Assembly: GCA_963920705.1 (NCBI GenBank)
Contig: OY987231.1
Location: 20,499,024 to 20,563,023 of the forward strand
DNA: 64,000 bases
Origin: Odiellus spinosus
Lineage: Eukaryota > Arthropoda > Arachnida > Opiliones > Phalangiidae
Direction of reading: 5' to 3'
Positions 10,753-23,386 of the stretch are shown piece by piece. The notes under the pieces were generated by a model. It ran no database searches and had not been told where the DNA came from. It saw only the letters and a program-made list of their open reading frames with translations. The position numbers were made by a program, and so were the translations under genes. Position 1 is the stretch's first letter; every line of letters starts with the position of its first letter.

Positions 10753-13334
10753 TCAGATGAAATATCTGGTACGTAGACCGGTACTCTTCAATCTTTATGT
10801 GAAGGAGAATTTAACATTTAGGATATCACTGAAATCCGTATTAGTACAGGATTTAGCGAGAGAACTTTGGGGAGAATTTTGCTCGTCCTGAGTTTTGTAA
10901 AAGTTGCTATATTGTAACAGACATTTCTTCACTATCACTGGGTTTTCTTTCCTGAACTTAGAAATGAAGGATAATGTAACGTAATTTACATTTCATTTCT
11001 CGAAATATTCAAGTTTAATACAACTTTAATAATACAATTTTAATGATGTATTGAAATGTGTGGCTTTTTCGCGCATTTGCAGTAATATTAAATGAATTTA
11101 AAAGTGTTAAACTAATAATGTATTTCCGCGTTACGTTCCTTGTAAAATTACAGTAAAATTTTGGTCATTATCAATTGCTTTTATTACAATTAAAGGTAAT
11201 AAAATTGCATTAACCCTCCATCATAGGATTAAAATATGTTATTTCAGTTTAGAACTAGGGAGAATTTGCATACTACAGTTTTATAAGAAGTGTAGAATTT
11301 GTACGAGTGTGATTTCATTCAAATTTGTAAAAAAAATATTTTAATTTCAATAAATTTCAAATTTTTCAAGCCATTTTTTATAGATTATCATAAAAAGGAG
11401 GATATCATTTTTATTATCCAATCAGCGGCCACAAAAGTTGTGAGGGGATATAGGTTAAATGACGTTATTGTGCGTTTTGCAAGTTTAATTTCGTGATGTA
11501 ACCCTCCGCGTCGCTAATTCGACGAAACCGAATCACTCCTTTCCCGCACATTCAGCGCTTGGAGGTCTTGCAGTCAACATGTAGTGAAACTTTTTCTCGT
11601 TTTACAAATTTGCCCCCCCCCCCCCCCTCGTCTTGATTTTGAGCGTAATGCGAGGATAATAGGAGATACTTTCATGGTTTTTATTCGTCCATCGTGTGAA
11701 AGTAAGGTTTTAAATATTATTTCGGGAATAAAATGACAAACTAAAAGAAAGTGTTCGAACTTGGCCGCCACGAGGCGACCCGTGGCAAGACATTTCCGTG
11801 AATACCGAAGCCTTTGTTCAACCGAAAGTCTATCTAGAAATACTATTTCTGAAATAGTGATGTGGAGTGGACCATCGCCTAAAGTTCGTAAATTTCCCAA
11901 AACGATCGTGGGTATTTTTCAGTTTTATTTCAAGCGCGTAAATCGGTGACGTCACGCTGACGAAGAAAGAAGTTGGTCGAGGGCAAGGCCCGTTTTTGTT
12001 CTTGTGCGGAATGAACTTTTTTGCATTTTTCATGTGGATTTCTCTGGATTTCATGGCTGAAAGACAAACTTTTACAACCCAACATTTTAAATAAACTTGT
12101 GAACTTTTGTGAACTTTCGAACTTGAGGATTTGTGCTTGAAAAAGAAAACCGTGGCTTCAATTGGATTACGCTGTTCATGTACAACGAGAACTTCCTCCG
12201 AGACCTTCGTAAGGTATCGTTATCTGGTTTTGAATAATTTAACCCTAGCTAGAGTTCATTTCCTTAGAAATTTGTAAGTATTCCCCATTTTTTTAGGCTT
12301 AGTGTACCTTGGGTGAATAATTTAAGCCTAGGAGCGAGATTAAGGGAATTAAGCCTACAAGCGAGACCTATTAGTGAGAGCCGAAATTAAGATAATAATT
12401 TAATATTTTAACGGTGTATAGCACTAAATAACTTTAACAAATGTTCGTGAACATTCATCTAAAGAAGTTGTTCACCTTTTTATAAACCTGAGCAAACCAG
12501 CTTCAGCTGTGCCTCATGGATTAGTGAATATTAAACGTGATTTCACCGTTAGGCGATGGCCCAACGTGTAATAAAGTTTTTATCTCTAAAGTTTAGACAA
12601 TGTCCCACCGTGCTTTGTCATAATCTCACGAAGGTGCAAACATTTCATTAGCGTTTTTCAGACGCGTATTTAAATGTTATATCCTAAAAGCGATAGCTTC
12701 TATTATTCATCCAAGGTGTCAAGTTGTTTTAACTCGGAGTAGTTGCCGGGTCTAGCATAGCGTGTAGCTTGACAGCCCAATTATACCAAGAACTCGCGAG
12801 AATTGGGGTTTTTTTTTTAGCTTTTCTTGCCCTTCACCCACTCTAGAGTAGGCCATAATTTTTAAGTCTCGTGTCGTAAACTATATTTTAACACAATCGT
12901 CAGTAAAATAGTTTAAATTGATAAGTTTGTATTAACGTATAAACCAAACTCCCTGTATGGATTTTAAAATGATCAAAATTGTCATAGCTAAATAACCGGG
13001 ATATTTTCGGAATTTCTGCTCATGTCACAACCCGAGTAAATGTACCCTGATTGAGGGGAATTGCTGAAGGTCGATTTAGACACTCAGTTTTTTATATAAG
13101 GGGGCGTGTTTACATTATCTCAGGCATTCATCGTTTATAATGCCAATTTTTGGTGGAGAAAACACAACTACATTTTAAACTTTTAATCTTTTAATCTTAA
13201 CTCTTTAATTCTTACGGGGTAGTTTGGTTTTGAGATAATTTTTGAAATAAAATATTTTACCGATTAACGCCTTGGTTGTATAACTGTAAATATATAAATT
13301 CATGAAAATAAATAAATTATGAGACTGCTACGTA
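10753..13334. other. Unassigned AT-rich spacer
   Basis: No supported gene. Contains a run of 15 C at 11613-11627. Short overlapping frames around 11574-12054 occur on both strands with no splice or family support. Confidence 0.3.
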
Positions 13335-13566
13335 TTGCATGGAGCTTTCGAACGGACAACTGGATTTTTAATCAATGAACCGAAGACATCGAAGGTGATT
13401 CATCCAAGACATAATTATCTGCCATGGAATAATACGCTCGCTTGTGGAATATCCAGCTCGTCAAGGATCTTGGGAATTTTAAGAACGGAAGATTGGATCA
13501 GGATGCTTGAAGATTGCTCAATTATGAAATTACGTGAATTTGTGAAATGTTCCAGTTTTGAAATCC

Positions 13567-14238
13567 AGTCGACGCCTGTCCAATCTACGCCTGTCCAATC
13601 TACGCCTGTCCAATCTACGCCTGTCCAATCTACGCCTGTCCAATCTACGCCTGTCCAATCTACGCCTGTCCAATCTACGCCTGTCCGATCTACGCCTGTC
13701 CGATCTACGCCTGTCCGATCTACGCCTGTCCGATCTACGCCTGTCCGATCTACGCCTGTCCGATCTACGCCTGTCCGATCTACGCCTGTCCGATCTACGC
13801 CTGTCCGATCTACGCCTGTCCGATCTACGCCTGTCCGATCTACGCCTGTCCGATCTACGCCTGTCCGATCTACGCCTGTCCGATCTACGCCTGTCCGATC
13901 TACGCCTGTCCGATCTACGCCTGTCCGATCTACGCCTGTCCGATCTACGCCTGTCCGATCTACGCCTGTCCGATCTACGCCTGTCCGATCTACGCCTGTC
14001 CGATCTACGCCTGTCCGATCTACGCCTGTCCGATCTACGCCTGTCCGATCTACGCCTGTCCGATCTACGCCTGTCCGATCTACGCCTGTCCGATCTACGC
14101 CTGTCCGATCTACGCCTGTCCGATCTACGCCTGTCCGATCTACGCCTGTCCGATCTACGCCTGTCCGATCTACGCCTGTCCAATCTACGCCTGTCCAATC
14201 TACGCCTGTCCAATCTACGCCTGTCCAATCTACGCCTG
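13567..14238 (+). repeat. 15-bp minisatellite, 45 units
   Basis: Unit TCTACGCCTGTCC(A/G)A. The array is 8 units with the A variant, then 33 with the G variant, then 4 with the A variant; the first unit is degenerate. Because 15 is a multiple of 3 and the unit lacks stops in several frames, long frames are open on both strands. The plus frame would read (Q/R)STPV repeats within 13335-14324. Confidence 0.97.
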
Positions 14239-14242
14239 ACAA

Positions 14243-15629
14243 GTCTGCGTCATTCCCTCATCATTGTTCCCCCTTCTCCCCCAAAAACAGTGGTTATGTC
14301 GAGAGGTTTGGTTCCTTCGTCTAATTAAACGGGCGGTCTACGATGGAATAGAAACCGAGACAAACTACTCTTGCACATTTTAGTGTTAAGCATACGCCTA
14401 CTTTTTAATATTAATATTAATTTTCGCCCTAGGTGCCCCCCCCCCCCCCCCCTACTCCAGTGGATCAACCGGATAAACGTATGTACACCTTCGAACTAAC
14501 GTTTCGTAAGGTTTTCATTTTCAAGCTTTGAATTAAGTTTCCCAGACTCAATGAGGTTTTCGCCCCGCGGTTAGGTTCTCCCACCCTCAAAGAGTCTATC
14601 CTACTAGTAGTTTGGAGGAACCATAGAGGGTGTAGCCAACTGACAGTAATCTCGAACAGAGACGCCAACACGGTGTCGTATATTATCTAGGGTCAGCTCA
14701 GATCCTCAAACATTATGTTGCCTGTTGAGCAATTACGCTCCATTTAGAGCGGTTTTCGATGTCGATTTTGGTGATAAAACGTTAGACTTGAGTGATAATT
14801 TTTGGCTGCTATTAAGTTTTGAAATAAAACAATCGCCTCAAAAAAGTAAGCATTTTTTTACAGTCGAAATCTTAAATTTAAAGTATTTATGAATGCAAGG
14901 GGTATTTATCATAACCCACTTAATTTTTATGTTAGGAAAAACTCTATACTAAAGAGTATGGCTAGTTTCAATTCTAGCATAACTTAGGCAGGTTTTTCTA
15001 TGAAAAAATATTTTTTAATTAACCTGCTGAGCCAGGTCGCCACCTAATTTTGCGATTTACAATCTGGAAAGGGGATACTGGCCTTACACGATTGCGCGTA
15101 GGAATACGAATATGGTAACGTCAACGTACACTAAATACTGAAACAGTCGACTCCTCCATCTATATTTCCTCCAAGCTCATAGTTAAGTTTCGCCTTTAAA
15201 TCAATTTATTTACTTTTCTAGTCTTCGATAATTTCTTGCAATTTTTTTCTTGTAATATTTCTTTAAAAAGTATCCCAACTTTTTAAAGTTTGGGTTTATT
15301 ATGAATTAATCCGCGTATGAGATATTCTAGTACAAGCTTTTATGAGTTGTACTCGTATGTATAATTTTAGATATTCCATATTTGAATTATTCGGGTTAAA
15401 GTTATTGTCTTATGGTTCATTTCGAATTTGACTTTTTCCGTTTTCGTACCGGAGGATTATGAATTAGATAATTAGTCCAGTTTTCAGATTTTGCTAGTTA
15501 TTCCGTTGATGAATTGTTCCGTTTATGATTTCGTTGATGAGTTGTTCCATTTATGATTTCTTCCAATTGCATTTTTTTCGTGAGTTATTCCGTTTTTTTG
15601 AGTTTTTTCAGGAAAGTTTTTGACGTATT
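14243..15629. other. Unassigned spacer with 17-C run
   Basis: AT-rich. A run of 17 C lies at 14436-14452. Nothing else recognised. Confidence 0.3.
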
Positions 15630-16230
15630 CCGATTATCGTATTTTAGCTTTGATTTATTTCGATTATCGTATTTTAGCTTTGACTTATTTCGATTATCGT
15701 ATTTTAGCTTTGACTTAATTTCGATTATCGTATTTTAGCTTTGACTTAATTTCGATTATCGTATTTTAGCTTTGACTTAATTTCGATTATCGTATTTTAG
15801 CTTTGACTTAATTTCGATTATCGTATTTTAGCTTTGACTTAATTTCGATTATCGTATTTTAGCTTTGACTTAATTTCGATTATCGTATTTTAGCTTTGAC
15901 TTAATTTCGATTATCGTATTTTAGCTTTGACTTAATTTCGATTATCGTATTTTAGCTTTGACTTAATTTCGATTATCGTATTTTAGCTTTGACTTAATTT
16001 CGATTATCGTATTTTAGCTTTGACTTAATTTCGATTATCGTATTTTAGCTTTGACTTAATTTCGATTATCGTATTTTAGCTTTGACTTAATTTCGATTAT
16101 CGTATTTTAGCTTTGACTTAATTTCGATTATCGTATTTTAGCTTTGACTTAATTTCGATTATCGTATTTTAGCTTTGACTTAATTTCGATTATCGTATTT
16201 TAGCTTTGACTTATTTCGATTATCGTATTT
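15630..16230 (+). repeat. 31-bp tandem array, about 19 units
   Basis: Unit CGATTATCGTATTTTAGCTT + TGACTTAATTT. The first two units and the last full unit are 30 bp (TTATTT instead of TTAATTT), while the internal units are nearly identical 31-mers, so the edges differ from a homogenised core. Confidence 0.96.
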
Positions 16231-16865
16231 TTTGAACATTATAACAAATTACTATTATTCCAATTATGGCTTATTCCTTGTATGAATTATTCCACCTTTC
16301 ATAATAAAAATATAATAATATAATTATAAATATAATAATACAATATGACTGTATCTAAATTAGTTCATAGTGATATTAATTGAACTTTGGTTATGCGTGT
16401 GTGCTGTACAAAGAACACGTGAGATATACCTACCATCAAATTATCACCCAGATAAATCTTTCCGAAGAATAAATATTTAATTTAATTTTTTTTTTGAAAT
16501 AAAGTTGCTATCTCGTACAAAAACAAAGACTAAGTTATAAATGTCCAGAAATTTAAATTTATTATTGAAACGAAAAGTTTCGTTTCAAAGCAAACAAAGC
16601 GAGAGTTCTGGAAATAAATAATACAATTTTTTTCCTCCCTTAAAACAACGTTTTAAAATTTAAATTTTCGCTCTCCTTTTCTCCGTTTCCTCGTATCTCG
16701 TAAATTAAGCTAGCGCGAATAACTCCGAGGGAAGTTCTCCGGCAGTAATGAGATTATGGATATTAAATAGGATTGGCCGGATTAAAAGTTGGCGCTCGAG
16801 ACAGAACTGGGAGTAAAATCGAGAAGGGGGGCGATCAAAACGCGTTTTCATGATTTCTTGTAAAT

Positions 16866-17147
16866 AGTCCTGGTCGATTTGCCGGAAATTGGGCCTTGTC
16901 TCATAGCCGCGCCGCCATCTTTTTGTAGTAACAGGTTGCCAGACTATTTCTAATTTTTTTTCCCACAAACCAAATTCAAGTTGTTAGTCCAACGCTTCCT
17001 ATATGATAAAGTATAGGAGGCGTTGGTTAGTCTGTAGCTATTTTCACACTACAAAAAGATGGCGGACGATCACGTGACAAAAAGTTTTCCCCGCCAAAAT
17101 TTCCGCGAGGTTCTCTAGACTTCCGGTTTTGGAAATCGACCAGGACT
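16866..17147 (+). mobile_element. FB282 foldback element copy 1 (282 bp)
   Basis: Ends AGTCCTGGTCGATTT...AAATCGACCAGGACT. Subterminal inverted segments (GCCATCTTTTTGTAGT / ACTACAAAAAGATGGC) and a central palindrome (CCAACGC...GCGTTGG) let the whole element fold. Flanked on both sides by AT. The sequence between 16231 and 16865 shows nothing else. Confidence 0.9.
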
Positions 17148-17273
17148 ATTGTAAGTTTCTCAACTTTGACCCGCTCTTTTTGCGTTTATACCGGGGTGTT
17201 CCTTGAGCGTCCACGTACATAGATTAACAGGGCTGATGCTAATTTTCTATTTCCACTATTTTTGAAATTTAAT

Positions 17274-18163
17274 GAGCCCTATATTAAAATGTAACAAGCC
17301 ATAACTTTTCTTTCCAACCACCTAGGCATAAACCTATTGTACTATTAGAAAGTAGACATTCCGTATATTATTTGAAAATCATAAAATGTTGCTTCGCCAC
17401 TCATTAAAGTTGTTTCGCCACTCGATAAAAATAGAGCAAAAGTCCAAAAATCAGCCCTATATTAAAATGCAAAAAGCCATAACTTTTCTTTCCAACCACC
17501 TAGGCATAAACCTATTGCACTATTAGAAAGTAGACATTCCGTATATTATTTGAAAATCATAAAATGTTGCTTCGCCACTCATTAAAGTTGTTTCGCCACT
17601 CGATAAAAATAGAGCAAAAGTCCAAAAATCAGCCCTATATTAAAATGCAAAAAGCCATAACTTTTCTTTCCAACCACCTAGGCATAAACCTATTGCACTA
17701 TTAGAAAGTAGACATTCCGTATATTATTTGAAAATCATAAAATATTGCTTCGCCACTCATTAAAGTTGTTTCGCCACTCGATAAAAATAGAGCAAAAGTC
17801 CAAAAATCAGCCCTATATTAAAATGCAAAACGCCATAACTTTTCTTTCCAACCACCTAGGCATAAACCTATTGTACTATTAGAAAGTAGACATTCCGTAT
17901 ATTATTTGAAAATCATAAAATGTTGCTTCGCCACTCATTAAAGTTGTTTCGCCACTCGATAAAAATAGAGCAAAAGTCCAAAAATCAGCCCTATATTAAA
18001 ATGCAAAAAGCCATAACTTTTCTTTCCAACCACCTAGGCATAAACCTATTGTACTATTAGAAAGTAGACATTCCGTATATTATTTGAAAATCATAAAATG
18101 TTGTTTCGCCACTCTATAGAAAATTTTAAATCGAGCAAATGTCCAAAAGTCCAAAAGTGAACC
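17274..18163 (+). repeat. 178-bp satellite, five units
   Basis: Units start at 17274, 17452, 17630, 17808 and 17986, each beginning with a version of CAGCCCTATATTAAAATG. Spacing is exactly 178 bp; the outer units diverge. Each unit repeats TTTCGCCACTC or TTCGCCACTC internally. Confidence 0.96.
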
Positions 18164-18364
18164 CTATATTAAAATGCGATGTCCTAAGTACAAACCAATC
18201 GCACCATTTTTGGTTAGTCGACCAAATAAAATGAAGAAAACAGGCAATATGGAAAATTGTAACGGGACGGGGGAGAGAGAATTTTAACCCCTCAATCTAG
18301 ACGCTTATTTCGGTGACTTTAAGTAGGATAATTGCTCTTGCCCTATTATTACTATTATTATTAT

Positions 18365-18701
18365 CAGAAGCCGATGAAACCCTCCTTTGAAGTCTATTAC
18401 TCCCGGGTCTTGTCTACCCCTCTCTGTATGGGTTATTCTCAAAAGGCGCGATCCGTACGCCTCCTAACGGTAGATATTTTCGGAGCGGGAGTTCGTCGAG
18501 CGAATATCTCTAGCAGCCTCGGAGTTCGTCCAAAAAACGTCGTCGTTTGTGGAGAGAGAGAATTTCCAATTTTCCGTAGACAGGGGGGATGAAGTAGGAC
18601 CCCTTCTAACTCGTAAAATTGGGAATTTTACCCATACAGAGAGGAGCGCTATATGCAACATTGGAGTAGTAGACTTCAAAGGAGGGTTTCATCGGCTTCT
18701 G
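18365..18701 (+). mobile_element. MITE family M7-A copy 2 (337 bp)
   Basis: Family ends CAGAAGCCGATG...CATCGGCTTCTG. Target duplication TTATTAT (18358-18364, 18702-18708), inside an ATT microsatellite that makes the exact duplication length less certain here. Confidence 0.92.
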
Positions 18702-18708
18702 TTATTAT

Positions 18709-19860
18709 TATTATTTTTTGCTTTCTCAGTTTCCATTATGTATGATTAGAGACTAGGAAGGGCGCATTAAATGAAATCGCTTGATATAGCGTCGATGTTC
18801 TCAATTTTTGAATGAGGAGCGCTAGATCGTGCGATCTGATTCCAAGCTCCATACTCGAGCTCTCGGATTTTCCATCCGATGAGATGCGCGTCGATCAGGC
18901 ATGAATAATTGTAAAGCGAATTCCGGATACTTTTACATTATGTGGGCGTATTTCGTGAAAGATCGTGGAAACGCCTCTTTAACCACTCGGATGGTATGAA
19001 GGGAAAAGGAATGGATGGGCCGTTGGACGCGAAAGCTTTCCACCAGAGACTACCGACGGACCAAGAAGGGAAAGAGGGAGATGAGGATGAGAAAATGTTT
19101 TATTCCATACCCAAATAATTAAGCGAGAATTTCTGTATGGCAATAATCATAAGCGCGTGAAGCTTTGTGCCCAGAATACGACCATCAAGGCTTCGCTAAC
19201 TCGTTTATTGGATTCCAGGATAGTAAAGCAAGGAGGATTTATCGTAGGAAGTGTGAAAGATAATGTTATTTGACTTACTTTAAGTTTGATACTATGAAAC
19301 TTCGAAAGATCCATGGCCTCTTCGCGAGGGTGTCGACAGTGGTGGCGCCATGGTTTAGTAGGCTATAGCTTACGTGTAAATTTCAAAAGAGCCCGAAGGG
19401 GGCCCCAAATTCTAATCGATATGGGCCAATAAATTGATTATGGCCACTAAACGGATTAAATATCCTAGGCTTTATAGGAGCTTGGCTCAGCACCCAAAGG
19501 TTTAGCCTCTCGAGTTCGTTCACTGAGTTCAGGTTTAGCAGAGAATATAATTCGAACCCTTATCAACTCTTAAGTCAGGTTTTAGTGCCAAAAAGGGACA
19601 CAGTTTTGTCGATCAGGGTCGGGGTTAACGCGGATTCAGTTTGACCCTAACCAAACACTCTAATTTTAGCCAAATTTAACGCTCCAGATACGTTACCACT
19701 ATAATTTGTTACGCCCTCTAATCAATTTGTACACCTGAATTTTCAAGAGACCTCGGTCCTTCGATACCAAAATTGTTATTTTTATTATTTTTTATTTTGT
19801 TCGACTAATTTGATTATCTAGCTACTTCTCCACGAGTCAATGCTCCTTTTCGAAGAGTTC
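18709..19860. other. Unassigned spacer
   Basis: No exon, RNA or repeat recognised on either strand. Confidence 0.3.
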
Positions 19861-19867
19861 GTGCGAG

Positions 19868-20148
19868 CAAGGAGGATCAGAGAAGGAGAGGAAATGTGGG
19901 GACGGCGCGGTTCCTACTGCGTCGGCCTAAACTCCCACTCTGGGAGAACGGGGGTAGAGACGTTTCGTGGTAAAATGTTGTCGCGTGGGTAAAACGAATC
20001 CTTTATGAGACGCGCTAGCTAGCGACCACGTGACAATAGTTTACCTCGAGAATTTCCTATCCCCCCTTTCCACCCGAGTGGGAGGTTGGCTCTTCTCTCT
20101 CTAACTCAACGCAGCCCCACATTTCCTCTCCTTCTCTGATCCTCCTTG
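19868..20148 (+). mobile_element. MITE family M7-C copy 1 (281 bp)
   Basis: Ends CAAGGAGGATCAGAGAAGG...CTGATCCTCCTTG. Target duplication GTGCGAG (19861-19867, 20149-20155). The centre holds ...GCGCTAGCTAGCG... and inverted GTGGGAG/CTCCCAC blocks. Confidence 0.93.
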
Positions 20149-20614
20149 GTGCGAGAAAAAGGAATTAAATTTCGATTTCGATTTGTTTAATTAATGCGAT
20201 TTTGCACGCGCGTCTTCCGACGAAATTCCCCCGGAGATCGTCTATTTAATTTACAATGCTCGATGTTCTGGAAAGCGCCTTCTCCCGGGAGAGGTCCACT
20301 CGCTTCCGTTGTTTATTTAAATTAATAGTTATATTTTAAGGAAGTTCTCTGAGAATTATACGCTGAAGAATTTATGAAAATTTAGTTGTATAAACTCTAT
20401 TTTCGAAAACCAAAACAAACACAATCTTAGATTGAGTTTAAAGGGGTAAGGAAATGTTTTTTGGACACCCAAGTAGGTAAATTTATAACCAAAATTCTAG
20501 ACTAGAAACAATTCAACTTGAAATTCTCGAACCCAGGTTTCCTGCTCCCTCCTAGTCCGCAATTATAAGTCCATCTGTTGGTCAGTAAAACTATTTTCAC
20601 TATAATAGGCTTAA

Positions 20615-21047
20615 AGGGAGAATGCAACCTAATTACAAGTGACTTTTTATCGATTCCTTATCGTTTAAATAGGCCTAATCCACCGATAAAAAGTTTACAA
20701 TACAAATATTAAACTAGAAATAAATTTAAAACATACCCTGAAAATAGGCTTAGCGGGATTCATGGAGATCCTGAATTGCCCCCGTGTAAGGTCTAGTGAC
20801 CAATGAGCAAAGGCCCGTCGTTCACGCGAGATCTCCACGAGACTTACGTCGCGCGCGATTGGTCGCTAGACCTTACACGCGAGGAAATCAGGAGCTCCAT
20901 GAATCCCACTAAGCCTATTTTCAGGGTAAGTTTTAAATTTATTTCTAGTTTAATATTTGTTTGTAAATTTTTTAAATAGTGGATTAGGCCTATTTAAACA
21001 ATAAGGAATCGATAAAAAATCACTTGTTGTTAGGTTGCATCCTCCCT
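20615..21047 (+). mobile_element. TTAA-2 MITE copy (433 bp)
   Basis: Ends AGGGAGAATGCAACCTAATT...AGGTTGCATCCTCCCT between TTAA copies (20611-20614, 21048-21051). The arms extend about 170 bp and include ATCGATTCCTTAT and AGGCCTAATCCAC blocks. The centre is a palindromic block with GATTGGTCGCTAGACCTTAC. Confidence 0.92.
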
Positions 21048-21656
21048 TTAACCAAATATGACACTATTTGTGTCAAGAATAACTTCGAAACAACTTTAGA
21101 AAACTCCGAAATTTTTTTATTTCTTGCGGGAAAAGTGACATGTTGTTAAATTTTGTTTCCCATATTTAAGGACTGTCTATAAGAGAGCGAAAATAAAAAG
21201 AAAAACTTCAGACGTCAATGGTAACTTCTCACGATAAAAAAACTCGTGACACGTGGTGATTAAATGCTTCAAATCTAAAGGGTGGAAAAGATCGGACAGT
21301 ATTGGGGGGTTGTCTATAATCTTAAGTGTTGATCTGATTATTGGGCTAACATCTATGTACAAGATAAATTTTTAGCGCTGCCTTCCACTGTACAAATTTC
21401 AGGCGCCACTTAGGGACATGTCCTTTTTTTGACGCTTAAGCTTTTTACCGCGAAAGGCCGACATAAACGCGAGAACATATAGTTTATCCATCCCAATTTA
21501 ATTTTAAATTTTTAAAATAACGATGCAACTTTAAGAACTAAGATCAAGGGACTTTTGTAAAGATATTCGCCATGCTCAGTTACTTAATTACAATCAGAGC
21601 TACAAGTTAATAAGATCAGGCTTAATCAATATAACACGGGTCAATAAAAATACAAT

Positions 21657-21938
21657 AGTCCTGGTCGATTTCCAAAACCGGAAGTCTAGAGAACCTCGCG
21701 AAAATTTTGGCGGGGAAAACTTTTTGTCACGTGATCGTCCGCCATCTTTTTGTAGTGTGAAAATAGCTACGGACTAACCAACGCCTCCTATACTTTATCA
21801 TATAGGAAGCGTTGGACTAACAACTTGAATTTGGTTTGTGGGAAATAAAATTAGAAATAGTCTGGCAACCTCTTACTACAAAAAGATCGCGGCGCGGCTA
21901 TGAGACAAGGGCCCATTTCCGGCAAATCGACCAGGACT
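21657..21938 (-). mobile_element. FB282 foldback element copy 2 (282 bp)
   Basis: Same element as at 16866 in opposite orientation and at identical length. Flanked by AT on both sides. Confidence 0.9.
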
Positions 21939-23080
21939 ATACAAATAACTTAATGTTGAAGTTTTTATTGGTGTCGTGTAGCGATAAAGCAGTTTCCACC
22001 GCAAGTATCTTATTAAAATTCAAAAATTTGAAACGGACGAGAGTTGACAAGCGGAAAATAAGGCTTGTAATATGAAAGGACACCCCTTTTTCGGGTGAGA
22101 CCACGAGAATTTATCGAGCAGAGAATAGATATTTTTGGCTTTAGTTTTCGGTCCTTTTTTTAAAAATATCCTCTCGACGTCAGGCTACGCTTCGAAAGTT
22201 AGGTAAAAGTTTGATAAATTGAATTCCACGCGATCCTGTACGTTGACGATATACACTCTCGGCTCTCTGCAATAAAAAGCGATTAATCTGAAAAGCGTTG
22301 AGCGTGAGGAAAGCGGATGACCCGCGGTGAAGCGACCAGTAGTAGGGGCCGCTTACAACTACGACTCTGTACGTGGTTAGTTACTATATATTATATAACG
22401 GCTATATGTATACCGCGTAAGCTTGTACGTATCACTCCTCGCCCTTTGCCCTTCCGCGCTATCTCTTCGTAGCTCGTACTTGGCCAGCTTCTAATCTCTC
22501 TCTACACGCCTATAATAACCAACGCTACATTACGAGACGAGCTTTCTCTCGCGAGCATTGTATAACGTACGAGTACGTTCAAAATCATATTTCGGTGAAA
22601 GATAAGGCGTATATATAACCCGTATATCCGCTTTATTCTATCGTGAAGCGTTACCGTGGTTTCGGTCGTTAAGGTTCCTGTCGTACAAGACTATACTAGC
22701 GCGTTCTATTGTGTGGAAGACGTCTAACGTTTCAATCGTAGCTTTTGTTAACTAACAACGAAACCTATATTGTCAATTTATGAATGTTATAGTGTACTAC
22801 CAATATTACGAACATGGCTTTCTTTAGTACTAATAGGAAAGCGATCTATACGTTCATGTATTGTCAATTGGTGGCTAATGAGGGGGAAGACACTGTACAT
22901 ATCAGTTCAGCTTTAATTGTACAAGGAGTTTGAGCTCATATGAACTCTTTGAGTTCAGATTTGATAGTTCAAAGTTTCGTACACCCCTGTTCGCGAATGT
23001 CTATCCCCTCGGTTGGTTTTTCTCGCCCTTCGGTAAACATTTATTTAAATAAGCGACCGAAAATAAGCCTAAATTTCAGC
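21939..23080. other. Unassigned spacer with CpG-containing segment
   Basis: 22200-22750 is richer in CpG than its surroundings and contains CGTATATATAACC near 22609, a possible TATA-type core promoter, but no ORF or first exon follows it convincingly. Confidence 0.25.
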
Positions 23081-23087
23081 TTCACAC

Positions 23088-23379
23088 CAAGAAGGATCAG
23101 ATAAGGAGAGGAAAAGTGGGGCTGCGTTGAGTTAGAGAGAGAAGAGCCAACCTCCCACTCGGGTGGAAAGGGGAGATAGGAAATTCTCGAGGTAAACTGT
23201 TGTCACGTGGTCGCTAGCTAGCGCGTCTCATAAAGGATTCGTTTTACCCACGTGACAACAATTTACCACAAAGGATCTCTACCCCCGTCTGTCCCCCGTT
23301 CTCCCACGGTGGGAGTTTAGGCCGACGCAGTAGGAGCCGCGCCGTTCCCACTTTTCCTCTCCTTATCTGATCCTTCTTG
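23088..23379 (-). mobile_element. MITE family M7-C copy 2 (292 bp)
   Basis: Ends CAAGAAGGATCAG...CTGATCCTTCTTG. Target duplication TTCACAC (23081-23087, 23380-23386). Opposite orientation to the copy at 19868. Confidence 0.92.
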
Positions 23380-23386
23380 TTCACAC

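Noticed and set aside
13415-14328. Four long frames on both strands over the 15-bp array
   Set aside because: Open only because the period is a multiple of three and the unit lacks stops. Coding was not called, though transcription was left open in the findings.
15630-16230. CRISPR-like regular repeats
   Set aside because: Units abut with no unique spacers; an ordinary tandem array in a eukaryotic genome.
16705-22075. Frames at 16705-16968 (minus) and 21836-22075 (plus) sharing WQPVTTKR/WQPLTTKR
   Set aside because: The similarity comes from both lying in or next to FB282 copies, not from a gene family.
22605-22720. TATA-box promoter near 22609
   Set aside because: TATATATAACC is present but no initiator, first exon or ORF follows, and such strings are common in AT-rich DNA.
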